Origin: Clostridia bacterium | Lineage (GTDB): Bacteria; UBA6262; WVXT01; JAUXBS01 | Direction of reading: 5' to 3' | DNA length: 5,076 bases | Assembly: GCA_030619245.1 (NCBI GenBank) | Contig: JAUXBS010000114.1 | Coordinates: 1-5,076, forward strand | Shown: in pieces, positions 1 to 4,992 of the stretch | Layout of the letters: every line of letters begins with the position of its first letter | Position numbering within the stretch: position 1 is the stretch's first letter | Notes under the pieces: generated by a model | The model's database searches: none | The model's input: the letters and a program-made list of their open reading frames with translations, nothing else | Told to the model about the DNA's origin: nothing | Translations under genes and position numbers: made by a program

Positions 1-30
1 CTGGTCTTTTCTTATTGTCCTGGGAGTTAC
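1..30 (-). repeat. Outer inverted repeat, left copy
   Basis: The reverse complement of the first 30 bases matches 5002-5031 at 26 of 30 positions without gaps, including a 16-base identical core (GGACAATAAGAAAAGA). It lies outside the IS21-like element. Read on the minus strand it is part of an open frame (87 down to 1, running off the window) that encodes KVTPRTIRKDQ, and the right copy encodes KVTPGTIRKEQ. This favours a shared coding origin over a transposon end. The repeat may extend beyond the window. Confidence 0.7.
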
Positions 31-81
31 TTTTAAGCCCACTGGAGAAAACTTCTTACAAGGCTCATATTTGACGACGCC
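1..81 (-). pseudogene. Left flank: partial open frame, unknown protein fragment
   Basis: The minus strand is open from the element boundary to the window edge and encodes a peptide ending in GLKVTPRTIRKDQ. This resembles the peptide encoded at 4993-5076 (KVTPGTIRKEQ). The part next to the element (GVVKYEPCKKFSPV) is not recognisable. I see no ATG of its own; the nearest start-like codon is a GTG at 87-85 inside the terminal repeat. It is probably a fragment of a gene whose rest lies to the left. It does not encode the missing front part of the DUF4143 protein found on the right flank. Confidence 0.35.
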
Positions 82-99
82 GCTCACATAAAATACCCC
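82..99 (+). repeat. Left terminal repeat, outer copy (L1)
   Basis: GCTCACATAAAATACCCC, followed by three more C. Its reverse complement differs from the outer right copy (4563-4580) at one of 18 positions. In IS21-family elements several repeats at each end are binding sites for the IstA helix-turn-helix; that role is inferred here. Confidence 0.85.
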
Positions 100-105
100 C
101 CCTAT

Positions 106-123
106 GCTCAGATAAAAGACCCC
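106..123 (+). repeat. Left terminal repeat, inner copy (L2)
   Basis: GCTCAGATAAAAGACCCC, two mismatches from L1 and starting 24 bp further in. The same 24-bp step is found at the right end, so the spacing itself appears to be conserved. Confidence 0.8.
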
Positions 124-266
124 TTTCATTCCCAACAGATTTAACAGCAAAAGAAATACAGATAGGCTTGTGAACTCTTAAAGGGTTACTAAAGGAAGTA
201 ATGGGGACATTGATGAAACGCTCGTTGATGTGAGTCTCAAAAATGTTTAAGGGAAGCGATTGCTTA
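124..266. other. Non-coding region between istB and the left end
   Basis: There is no convincing gene here. A minus-strand open frame crosses it but overlaps both the istB 3' end and the terminal repeats and looks accidental. The stretch contains a TTGATGTGAG sequence (223-232) that resembles the TTTATGTGAG part of the terminal repeats on the same strand, possibly a weak further transposase site. A poor hairpin (AACTC/GGGTT, about 174-188) is the only terminator-like structure, and it has no T-tract, so no terminator is called. Confidence 0.4.
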
Positions 267-1022
267 TTATTTCTGGGTTTTAGTGGCATAGACGATGTTT
301 TTTGCTCTTATGCTGATGCATTCCTTCATGTTAAAGACAGTACAGTTTACGGTGATTCTATCAAGGAGCGCCGCAGTAAGATGTTTGTCCTGCAGGAAGG
401 TTCCCCATTCTTCGAAGCCCAACTGGGTAGTGATGATGGTTGTATGTTTTCTGTTCCTTGCCTTTATTAACTCAAAGAACGAGCCTGCCTGTTCTTTATC
501 AGCGATATTATAACCTAATTCGTCAATGAGCAGTATTTCGTAGGATTGGAGTCGTTTGAGCAGTTTGTATTCGGTATGGTCAGCCCTGGCTTGAAACAAT
601 TGATGTATCAGTTTCCCGAACTCAATAAAATATCCTTTGGAGCCCTGATTGATGGCATGTATAAGGAATGCGGTTGCCAGTCCGGTTTTCCCGCAGCCTG
701 TGGGGCCGATAAAAACAAGTTCCTGGCTTTTCGTGATGAAACGCAGGGAATCATAAAGTTCCATGACCAGTTTTTTCTTCAGTCGGGGTTGTCTGGAGAA
801 AGGAAAGGTCTCCATGACCAGCAACTCCGGGATATTAGCCTTTTTGATACGGGCGAGCCTGGCTCTTTCTTTTTTGTCGGTGTATTCTTTCTCAATAATG
901 TTTGTTAAGAATCTGTGGTAAGAGGGTTGTTTCCTTTTAGCTTCTGATAGAACAGCGTCCCAGTTTTCAGGGATGGTTCTCAACCCTAAAAACTGAAGTT
1001 CTTTTTTTATAGTTTCATCCAT
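267..1022 (-). CDS. istB: IstB-like AAA+ ATP-binding helper of IS21 transposase
   Basis: A 251-residue AAA+ ATPase, the normal length for IstB. In IS21 elements IstB binds target DNA, forms ATP-dependent oligomers and recruits and activates the IstA transposase. An N-terminal helical region (about 1-95) is followed by the ATPase core: Walker A GPTGCGKT at 106-113, Walker B LLIDELG at 164-170 with D167 and E168, a sensor-1-like strand TTIITTQ at 194-200, and the family's LLDRI motif at 219-223. The core looks complete. The ATG lies 5 nt after the istA stop. A GGAGA sequence inside the istA 3' end is 13 nt upstream, rather far, so translational coupling to istA is likely. It is the last gene of the element. 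Family assignment is near certain; activity is inferred. Confidence 0.95.
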   Translation of the reverse strand: MDETIKKELQFLGLRTIPENWDAVLSEAKRKQPSYHRFLTNIIEKEYTDKKERARLARIKKANIPELLVMETFPFSRQPRLKKKLVMELYDSLRFITKSQELVFIGPTGCGKTGLATAFLIHAINQGSKGYFIEFGKLIHQLFQARADHTEYKLLKRLQSYEILLIDELGYNIADKEQAGSFFELIKARNRKHTTIITTQLGFEEWGTFLQDKHLTAALLDRITVNCTVFNMKECISIRAKNIVYATKTQK

Positions 1023-1027
1023 AATTA

Positions 1028-2548
1028 TTATTCGTTCTCCTTTCCGGGAACTTCTTTGTCTGTTATAAGATTCTTATAAAATTCCGGGGCTGCTTCCTGT
1101 GAAAACCGTCCTTGTTGGTATGCCTCTCTTTGTTCATAGTCACCGGTTAGCGTTATCCCGGGCAGAGAGTATTGTTCTTCCCGCATCAGTTGGCGGGATA
1201 TTCTTCTCAATGTTTCAATGTTCCCCACATGATATTTTAACGCCCGTTGGATAATAATCATAAAGACAGAAGGCGCTATATTCCTTGAAAGGCCGTAGAG
1301 CTGGCGGATAAAGTTTGGTTTTTGTCTTATGCCGCTATTGTTAGACCTGATAAAATCAAGATAAGCGCAGCAGGTTTCACCAAGTGACCGGAGCCGTTTT
1401 TCTTCTTCATGGCAGGGTTTTTTAATATTACTGGGTTCGTAAGGATTTGTCTGAGCGCCCTGAGGCGTAAACTTCTGATTCCTGGTTTTTAACGCCGGTA
1501 AGGCATACTCTATAGGTGGTTTGTTTGGCGGAAAAATCTTTATCCTGTCGGTATATTCAATAACCGAAACATTCCCTCTCAACTTGCCGGGGATCCAGTA
1601 ATAATTGGCATTAAAAGCGATGTAACCGTACTGGTCAATATTTCTTTGATGGGGCTGATAGGGAGGTTCTACATAAGCCGGCAGTTTGACCAGGCAGGGT
1701 TTTTCTTCTTCAAACAGGCTGGCCGGGATAAGACGGGTTCTGGAGAGCGGCCGGCGGGCATAATGCGATGTCGCCCACTCAAAGGCCTGGCGGTTAAGAT
1801 CTTCCAGGCTTTCGAACCTGCGGCCCGGGAAAAAATTAGTTTCTACTGTCCAAAAATTCCTTTCCTTGCCCGCCTTGCGGTTTGCATGTCCCTTTTCGTG
1901 GGCAAACCACTCAAACCCGTAAGGACGGGCAAAAGCTATCATCTCCGGGTTATACACCGCCTCACTGCCCGTGCCATGCAGAACCGCCAGGTTGGTATTG
2001 TCAATCACGCAGGTTTTTGCCGCATATCCCCAGTAAGTCAAGGCTTCATAGAAAAAGCATTTCATCTTGAACCTGTTAAAATGCGGATAGAACTTGATAT
2101 AACGCATCTTGGAATAGCGAAGGTACAGGCCGCTGCATATAACCAATTTAACTTCATTGCCTATTTTTAACTTGTAAGGCGATGTGTCCTGCTGCATCTC
2201 AACGCCGGGTTGATCGCCTACTTGATAACAACGCTTGTTTACTTTCCGGCCAATACCGTAGCAGCGAATCATGCGTGACAGGGTGGAGTACCCGATTTCT
2301 ATTTTTTCTTCATCGCTTAAAATCTCATGAACACGCTGTACATAACCGTCACAGCGCTCGTACAGCCCGCGAAGAAACTCCTCATCTATAACCCTTTTAT
2401 CACTCCGTAGTTCTGGCTGCCGGTTTGACCCGGCAAGTATCCTGCGTATTGTCTTGGGAGTCAGATTAAGCAGCCGGGCTATTTCTTTCTTCTTTTTACC
2501 TTCCCCAAAAAGCGTCTGTATTACTTTCCTTCTATCCTCGTTTATCAT
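1028..2548 (-). CDS. istA: IstA-like DDE transposase, IS21 family
   Basis: A 506-residue transposase that would bind the terminal repeats and catalyse strand transfer. An N-terminal helix-turn-helix (about 8-38, KKEIARLLNLTPKTIRRIL) is followed by a second DNA-binding region to about 105 and the integrase-like core. The likely catalytic triad is D121 (MQQDTSPY), D183 (VIDNTNLAV) and E229 (AGKERNFW). The segment KGHANRKAGKER replaces the shorter KGkvEr of classic IstA; I place the catalytic E in KER because the following NFWTVETNFFPGRRF matches the region after that Glu in this IstA branch. A beta-rich C-terminal domain starts near 305. The ATG follows AAGGAG by 4 nt, and the first 17 bp overlap the ParB-like gene, so translation is probably coupled. 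Intact and of full family length. Confidence 0.95.
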   Translation of the reverse strand: MINEDRRKVIQTLFGEGKKKKEIARLLNLTPKTIRRILAGSNRQPELRSDKRVIDEEFLRGLYERCDGYVQRVHEILSDEEKIEIGYSTLSRMIRCYGIGRKVNKRCYQVGDQPGVEMQQDTSPYKLKIGNEVKLVICSGLYLRYSKMRYIKFYPHFNRFKMKCFFYEALTYWGYAAKTCVIDNTNLAVLHGTGSEAVYNPEMIAFARPYGFEWFAHEKGHANRKAGKERNFWTVETNFFPGRRFESLEDLNRQAFEWATSHYARRPLSRTRLIPASLFEEEKPCLVKLPAYVEPPYQPHQRNIDQYGYIAFNANYYWIPGKLRGNVSVIEYTDRIKIFPPNKPPIEYALPALKTRNQKFTPQGAQTNPYEPSNIKKPCHEEEKRLRSLGETCCAYLDFIRSNNSGIRQKPNFIRQLYGLSRNIAPSVFMIIIQRALKYHVGNIETLRRISRQLMREEQYSLPGITLTGDYEQREAYQQGRFSQEAAPEFYKNLITDKEVPGKENE

Positions 2549-3461
2549 AAAACTCCTTCAAGGCTCCTTTGAAAGTATCTATCCTGCCCAATATGCCTTC
2601 AATCAATAAGAGCGCCTCCGTAAAGAAAGAGGGGCTGAACAACCCGGAACTCTTCAATTTGTAAGGAATCTTCCCTATGCATCGCTGAACCGATTCCAAA
2701 TCCCTCAGCGTTCCTGATTCCTGCTTATTATTGTAGTTATTCCTTTCTGTACCTGTTCTTAATTGGTTTAAAGTCCAGTCTATATTGCCCCGCAGGATTT
2801 GTTCTTTAAGATTCTCTGACCCTTTAAAAAACCCTTCCGCCAATACCTCTATGGAACGGGTACTTAACCCTTTACCTGATACTATTTTCACAAATGTATC
2901 TATATCCGTTTTCTTGATTTTGTTTACGCGCGTAAAATGCTGCAGTGTATACAAATATGACCTCGCGGAAAACCGTCCCCCGAATACCGCCTTCTTTACC
3001 ACTGGGCTCATCTCTCCGATAACGCCCAGACGCACGCTCACCCATGCCGGAGAACGCTCCAGGCGCCGGGCTATCTCTGAAACTCCCATCCCGTGAACCT
3101 TGTTTAATTCGTCTACCAGCGCTGACTGTTCAAGAATGCTCAATCCTTTCGTATTGGATAACCTCAGCAGCCGTAATATCGCCGTGGGCTCATCACCGCC
3201 CAGGGATATTACCGGAACAACCTTTATCCCGAGTTTTAATGAACAGCGAAGCCTCTTAAACCCATCCAATAAAATCATACGGCCATCCGGTTTCTCCACG
3301 CACTGCAATGGCTCTTTGACACCCCCTTCTATCATTGAGCTCAGAATCTCTTTTTCCCGGTTCCTGTCTTTTAACCGGTTCCCCTCATGACGGGTGTCGA
3401 GCCGGCTAATTTCAATTTCTTTAATCTTAAAACTTCTTCCGCCTGTTTTATCCATCTCCAA
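2532..3461 (-). CDS. ParB/RepB/Spo0J-like DNA-binding protein carried by the element
   Basis: A 309-residue protein with a ParB N-terminal domain (about 11-105) and a helix-turn-helix (about 125-147, MGVSEIARRLERSPAWVSV). The position of the ParB box II (GERRxRA in chromosomal ParB, part of the CTP-binding site) reads DGFKRLRCSLKLG at 66-78, so the Arg pair is altered to K69-R70 and CTP binding cannot be assumed. The C-terminal third (about 215-309) is not recognised and no ParA partner is present, so chromosome or plasmid partition is unlikely. Its place between the winged-helix gene and istA suggests a role in transposition, for example binding element ends, choosing targets or regulating the operon; this is inference. 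The start is taken as TTG at 3461, 7 nt after GAGG and 12 nt after the upstream stop; an in-frame ATG at 3455 is the alternative. It overlaps istA by 17 bp. Confidence 0.88.
   Translation of the reverse strand: MEMDKTGGRSFKIKEIEISRLDTRHEGNRLKDRNREKEILSSMIEGGVKEPLQCVEKPDGRMILLDGFKRLRCSLKLGIKVVPVISLGGDEPTAILRLLRLSNTKGLSILEQSALVDELNKVHGMGVSEIARRLERSPAWVSVRLGVIGEMSPVVKKAVFGGRFSARSYLYTLQHFTRVNKIKKTDIDTFVKIVSGKGLSTRSIEVLAEGFFKGSENLKEQILRGNIDWTLNQLRTGTERNNYNNKQESGTLRDLESVQRCIGKIPYKLKSSGLFSPSFFTEALLLIEGILGRIDTFKGALKEFYDKRG
2923..2936. promoter_or_regulatory. Perfect 14-bp palindrome inside the ParB-like gene
   Basis: TTTACGCGCGTAAA is self-complementary, and with two flanking bases on the left it reads TGTTTAC at one side, similar to half of the parS site TGTTTCACGTGAAACA. 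It lies in the coding region for HFTRVNKI. About one perfect palindrome of this length is expected by chance in every few windows of this size, so a site role is only a suggestion. Confidence 0.25.
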
Positions 3462-3473
3462 ACCATATCCTCA

Positions 3474-3800
3474 CTACCATCCCTGTTCCGGGAGATCAAG
3501 CACCTGGTATACTCCCCGCCTGTATTCTATGAACCCCTTCTCCCTCAGTCCTTCTGTTGCGCTATCTATTGCCTCCACGCTTATCTTCAGTATTGCCGCC
3601 ATCCGTTCCCTGCTGTAATAACTTATCCCTTTACTGTCCCCGACCGCTATAAGGAAAAAGTAGAGCAGTATCTCCCGGGAAGTCAGTAAATCAATAAACC
3701 TCCCGTTTATAAACCGGTGTTCTATCTGGCTGAAACTTCCATTGACCTTGCGGAGCCGTAAGTTATTAACAGGCCCTGGCCTGCTACTTCTGTTGCCCAC
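3474..3800 (-). CDS. Small winged-helix-like DNA-binding protein of the element
   Basis: A 108-residue protein. After a basic, probably disordered N-terminus (1-22) comes FSQIEHRFINGRFIDLLTSREILLY, then a helix-turn-helix/winged-helix region at about 61-96 (YSRERMAAILKISVEAIDSA, then EGLREKGFIEYR) and a short tail YQVLDLP. The pattern resembles small HTH proteins I recall beside IS21-type transposases, and more distantly the winged helices of replication initiators and MarR-like regulators. It probably binds DNA, either as operon repressor or as part of the transposition complex; the sequence does not decide between these. The GTG start at 3800 is supported by AGGAGG at 3809-3814, 8 nt upstream, one of the best Shine-Dalgarno sites in the element. 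The ParB-like gene follows after 12 nt. Confidence 0.75.
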   Translation of the reverse strand: MGNRSSRPGPVNNLRLRKVNGSFSQIEHRFINGRFIDLLTSREILLYFFLIAVGDSKGISYYSRERMAAILKISVEAIDSATEGLREKGFIEYRRGVYQVLDLPEQGW

Positions 3801-3850
3801 TTGTCTGCCCTCCTATCGGGTTTTACTCAATACTACCACTATCTGCCGGA

Positions 3851-3882
3851 TTTTGCTATCAAGTCCTCTTTTACAAGAATCT
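3851..3882 (-). repeat. Third, diverged copy of the zinc-ribbon gene repeat, outside the frame
   Basis: Bases 3851-3880 match 4026-4055 at 25 of 30 positions. Translated on the minus strand it reads ILVKEDLIAK, comparable with ILVKMDALAK in the first copy, but it lies after the TAA of the zinc-ribbon gene in a different frame and directly behind a TAG. It is offset from the second copy by 91 nt rather than 84, which is one nucleotide out of phase. It looks like a lost C-terminal module. Confidence 0.65.
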
Positions 3883-3896
3883 AAAACCCTTTAGCT

Positions 3897-4349
3897 TTAC
3901 TGCCTCCTGACACTCTTTATCGTCGCTAAAGGTACGAGCCGGACAGTTAACGCGTCCATTTTTACAAGATTTCTGTCATCCTCTGGAATAAGCTTGAATA
4001 ACTTACCTCTCCGACTGTTAAACCCTTTTGCTAACGCGTCCATTTTTACAAGAATTCTGCCTGCCTGGTCCTTGCGTTTCTTGGCATCCCGGATACCTTG
4101 TAAATACTTGTTCCTGACTACATATTCCGGATGTTTCCTGCGGTATTTCCTCATGTAGTACTTATGAGATGCCTGCCATTTCTTCAAACTCCTTTCCTGA
4201 TTATCCCGGTAATCAGCATCTTTTGCCATCTGTTTCCTTTGCCAACGGTTCTTCCTGGCTTGCTGGCATTTCTTATCACTGCAATACCTCTGATTCCTGA
4301 TTCTGTGATTAGGAATGAACTCTTTCCCGCAATGTATACATGTTTGCAT
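3897..4349 (-). CDS. Zinc-ribbon (Cys4) basic protein, first gene of the element
   Basis: A 150-residue protein not named by any family I am sure of. Residues 4-28 form a probable zinc site, C-x2-C-x15-C-x4-C (C4, C7, C23, C28; CIHCGKEF and RYCSDKKCQQ). The next stretch to about residue 93 is very rich in Lys, Arg and aromatic residues (KNRWQRKQ, KKWQASHKYYMRKYRRKHP), typical of a nucleic-acid-binding helix. The C-terminus has LVKMDAL twice (100-106 and 128-134), encoded by a 22-bp identical DNA repeat. The ATG at 4349 is preferred over the GTG at 4358 because GGAGGTG (4358-4364) ends 8 nt before it and would overlap the GTG. It leads the operon and probably binds DNA or RNA for the element; function unknown. 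The end may be truncated, since a third repeat copy follows the stop. Confidence 0.8.
   Translation of the reverse strand: MQTCIHCGKEFIPNHRIRNQRYCSDKKCQQARKNRWQRKQMAKDADYRDNQERSLKKWQASHKYYMRKYRRKHPEYVVRNKYLQGIRDAKKRKDQAGRILVKMDALAKGFNSRRGKLFKLIPEDDRNLVKMDALTVRLVPLATIKSVRRQ
3948..3969 (-). repeat. Direct repeat copy 2 in the zinc-ribbon gene
   Basis: This 22-bp stretch, beginning TAACGCGTCC on the plus strand, is identical to 4032-4053. The copies are 84 bp (28 codons) apart, so they encode the same peptide LVKMDAL in the same frame. Confidence 0.85.
4032..4053 (-). repeat. Direct repeat copy 1 in the zinc-ribbon gene
   Basis: First copy in reading direction of the 22-bp repeat. Identity at the DNA level, including third codon positions, points to recent duplication, gene conversion, or selection on the DNA itself, for example as a protein-binding site. 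Confidence 0.85.
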
Positions 4350-4357
4350 ACTCTTCA

Positions 4358-4364
4358 CACCTCC
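4358..4364 (-). promoter_or_regulatory. Shine-Dalgarno site of the zinc-ribbon gene
   Basis: GGAGGTG on the minus strand ends 8 nt before the ATG at 4349. It overlaps the alternative GTG at 4358 and so argues against that start. Confidence 0.65.
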
Positions 4365-4381
4365 ATCCTGCCATTAATAAG

Positions 4382-4390
4382 ATTATATCA
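4382..4390 (-). promoter_or_regulatory. Extended -10 promoter of the element operon
   Basis: On the minus strand TGATATAAT is a perfect TGn-TATAAT extended -10. No good -35 is seen at the proper distance, which fits an extended -10 promoter. Transcription would start near 4375 and give a leader of about 25 nt before the zinc-ribbon ATG. It is the only strong promoter seen in the element and would drive all five genes. Confidence 0.6.
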
Positions 4391-4476
4391 GGAATCTGTT
4401 TAACTTGGATTAAATTTGATGATGAAGAATTAATAAAGGAAGGTACTTGAGGACAGATTAACTGCCTGCCCCTCAT

Positions 4477-4522
4477 AGAATTAGATATACTTTCAAATCT
4501 TTCGTTCCAGAATTAAATATAC
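4477..4522. repeat. Pair of 14-bp direct repeats upstream of the operon promoter
   Basis: AGAATTAGATATAC (4477-4490) and AGAATTAAATATAC (4509-4522) differ at one position and are 32 bp apart, about three helical turns. They lie between the operon promoter and the right terminal repeats. They could be operator or accessory transposase sites; the region is AT-rich, so chance is not excluded. Confidence 0.4.
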
Positions 4523-4538
4523 ATCATAACTGATTAGG

Positions 4539-4556
4539 GGGGTACTTTATGTGAGT
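4539..4556 (-). repeat. Right terminal repeat, inner copy (R2)
   Basis: GGGGTACTTTATGTGAGT, preceded by two more G. It differs from R1 at two positions and starts 24 bp before it, mirroring the L1/L2 spacing. Confidence 0.85.
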
Positions 4557-4562
4557 ACTAAG

Positions 4563-4580
4563 GGGGTAATTTATGTGAGC
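4563..4580 (-). repeat. Right terminal repeat, outer copy (R1)
   Basis: GGGGTAATTTATGTGAGC, one mismatch from the reverse complement of L1. Similarity to the left end stops directly after GTGAGC, which marks the element boundary. Bases from about 4584 on (IELATHYL) already belong to the interrupted DUF4143 gene. Confidence 0.88.
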
Positions 4581-4937
4581 ACTATAGAGCTGGCTACACA
4601 TTATTTGATAGGCGGATTATTTGAATCTCTGATTATTTCAGAATTGATAAAATGCAGATTAAACAAAGGGTTGGAGCCAAATTGTTATTATTGGAGAGAT
4701 AAGGCAGGAAATGAGGTTGATTGTATAGTAGAAACAGCCGGGAAACTAATACCCATTGAAGTAAAATCAGGGAAAACGATTACAAAGGACTTTTTTTCGG
4801 GTATGAATTATTGGAGGAAACAATCCGGGGTGAAAGTGAATAACTCTTATATCGTGTATGGAGGAAAGGATAGGCAGAATCGCAAGGAAGGTAAAGTAAT
4901 AAGCTGGAAAGATACGAAGTGTATTCTTGATGTATAG
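4581..4937 (+). pseudogene. 3' fragment of a DUF4143-type AAA ATPase gene
   Basis: About 118 residues matching the C-terminal domain of the AAA_14/DUF4143 ATPases (usually about 380-420 residues), often linked to toxin-antitoxin-like or defence islands but without a settled function. Seen here are LATHYLIGGLFESLIISEL, the usual YYWRDKAGNEVD segment, and IPIEVKSGKT; GNEVD and IEVK form the PD-(D/E)xK-like pattern of this domain. The Walker ATPase half and the start of DUF4143 are missing because the element abuts the fragment. The frame continues backward into the terminal repeats, where GTG codons at 4551 and 4575, each preceded at 8 nt by a G-run, could in principle start a short product. 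It is most probably a dead remnant. Confidence 0.85.
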
Positions 4938-4953
4938 GAATTTCAATATTTAT

Positions 4954-4971
4954 CGCAGCCTGAAGGTTGCG
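4954..4971. repeat. REP-like hairpin downstream of the DUF4143 remnant
   Basis: CGCAGCC, loop TGAA, GGTTGCG forms a 7-bp stem with one G-T pair, starting 16 bases after the DUF4143 stop. It is followed by GCTATTCG rather than a T-run, so it is not a classical terminator. Hairpins of this CGCAGCCTGAAGGCTGCGGCTA kind are, as I recall, dispersed intergenic repeats in many environmental bacteria. It may be one member of such a family. Confidence 0.5.
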
Positions 4972-4992
4972 GCTATTCGATGACAATTATGA

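Larger units (their letters stand above)
82..4580 (-). mobile_element. IS21-like transposable element with three accessory genes
   Basis: The element is delimited by paired, mirror-image terminal repeats (82-123 and 4539-4580) and contains five minus-strand genes ending with istA and istB. Typical IS21 members are about 2-2.5 kb with only those two genes; this one is about 4.5 kb because a zinc-ribbon gene, a winged-helix-like gene and a ParB-like gene precede istA. All open frames are intact except for a probably shortened zinc-ribbon protein, so the element may still be active. The outermost conserved bases are GCTCAC on the left and GTGAGC on the right. I do not see the 5'-TG...CA-3' ends usual for IS21, nor a target duplication, so the exact ends are uncertain by a few bases. 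Confidence 0.85.

Noticed and set aside
220..224. Possibility that the IstA catalytic Glu is lost, since KGHAN has N where classic IstA has KGkvE.
   Set aside because: The following KERNFWTVETNFFPGRRF aligns better with the region around the catalytic Glu in this IstA branch, placing it at E229 (protein numbering; the coordinates given here are protein residues), so the triad appears complete.
65..289. Minus-strand open frame of 74 codons at the left end.
   Set aside because: It overlaps the istB 3' end and both left terminal repeats, and shows no domain or ribosome site; taken as accidental.
1646..2170. A 174-codon open frame on the plus strand across the middle of istA.
   Set aside because: It is antisense to a clearly conserved transposase, has no domain I recognise and no operon context; it is a by-product of istA codon use.
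2532..3461. A plasmid partition or replication module, from the ParB-like and winged-helix genes.
   Set aside because: No ParA, no initiator of normal length, no iterons; both genes lie inside IS21-like terminal repeats and are coupled to istA.
3851..4055. CRISPR-like array from the three repeats with 60-70 bp between them.
   Set aside because: Only three copies, two of them in-frame coding, the third diverged, and intervals are long and coding; no cas genes are present.
4954..4978. Rho-independent terminator after the DUF4143 remnant.
   Set aside because: The stem is good but is followed by GCTATTCG with no T-tract.
4780..4986. Minus-strand open frame of 68 codons opposite the DUF4143 remnant.
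   Set aside because: Antisense to a recognisable conserved domain, low-complexity Ser/Tyr/Leu-rich product.
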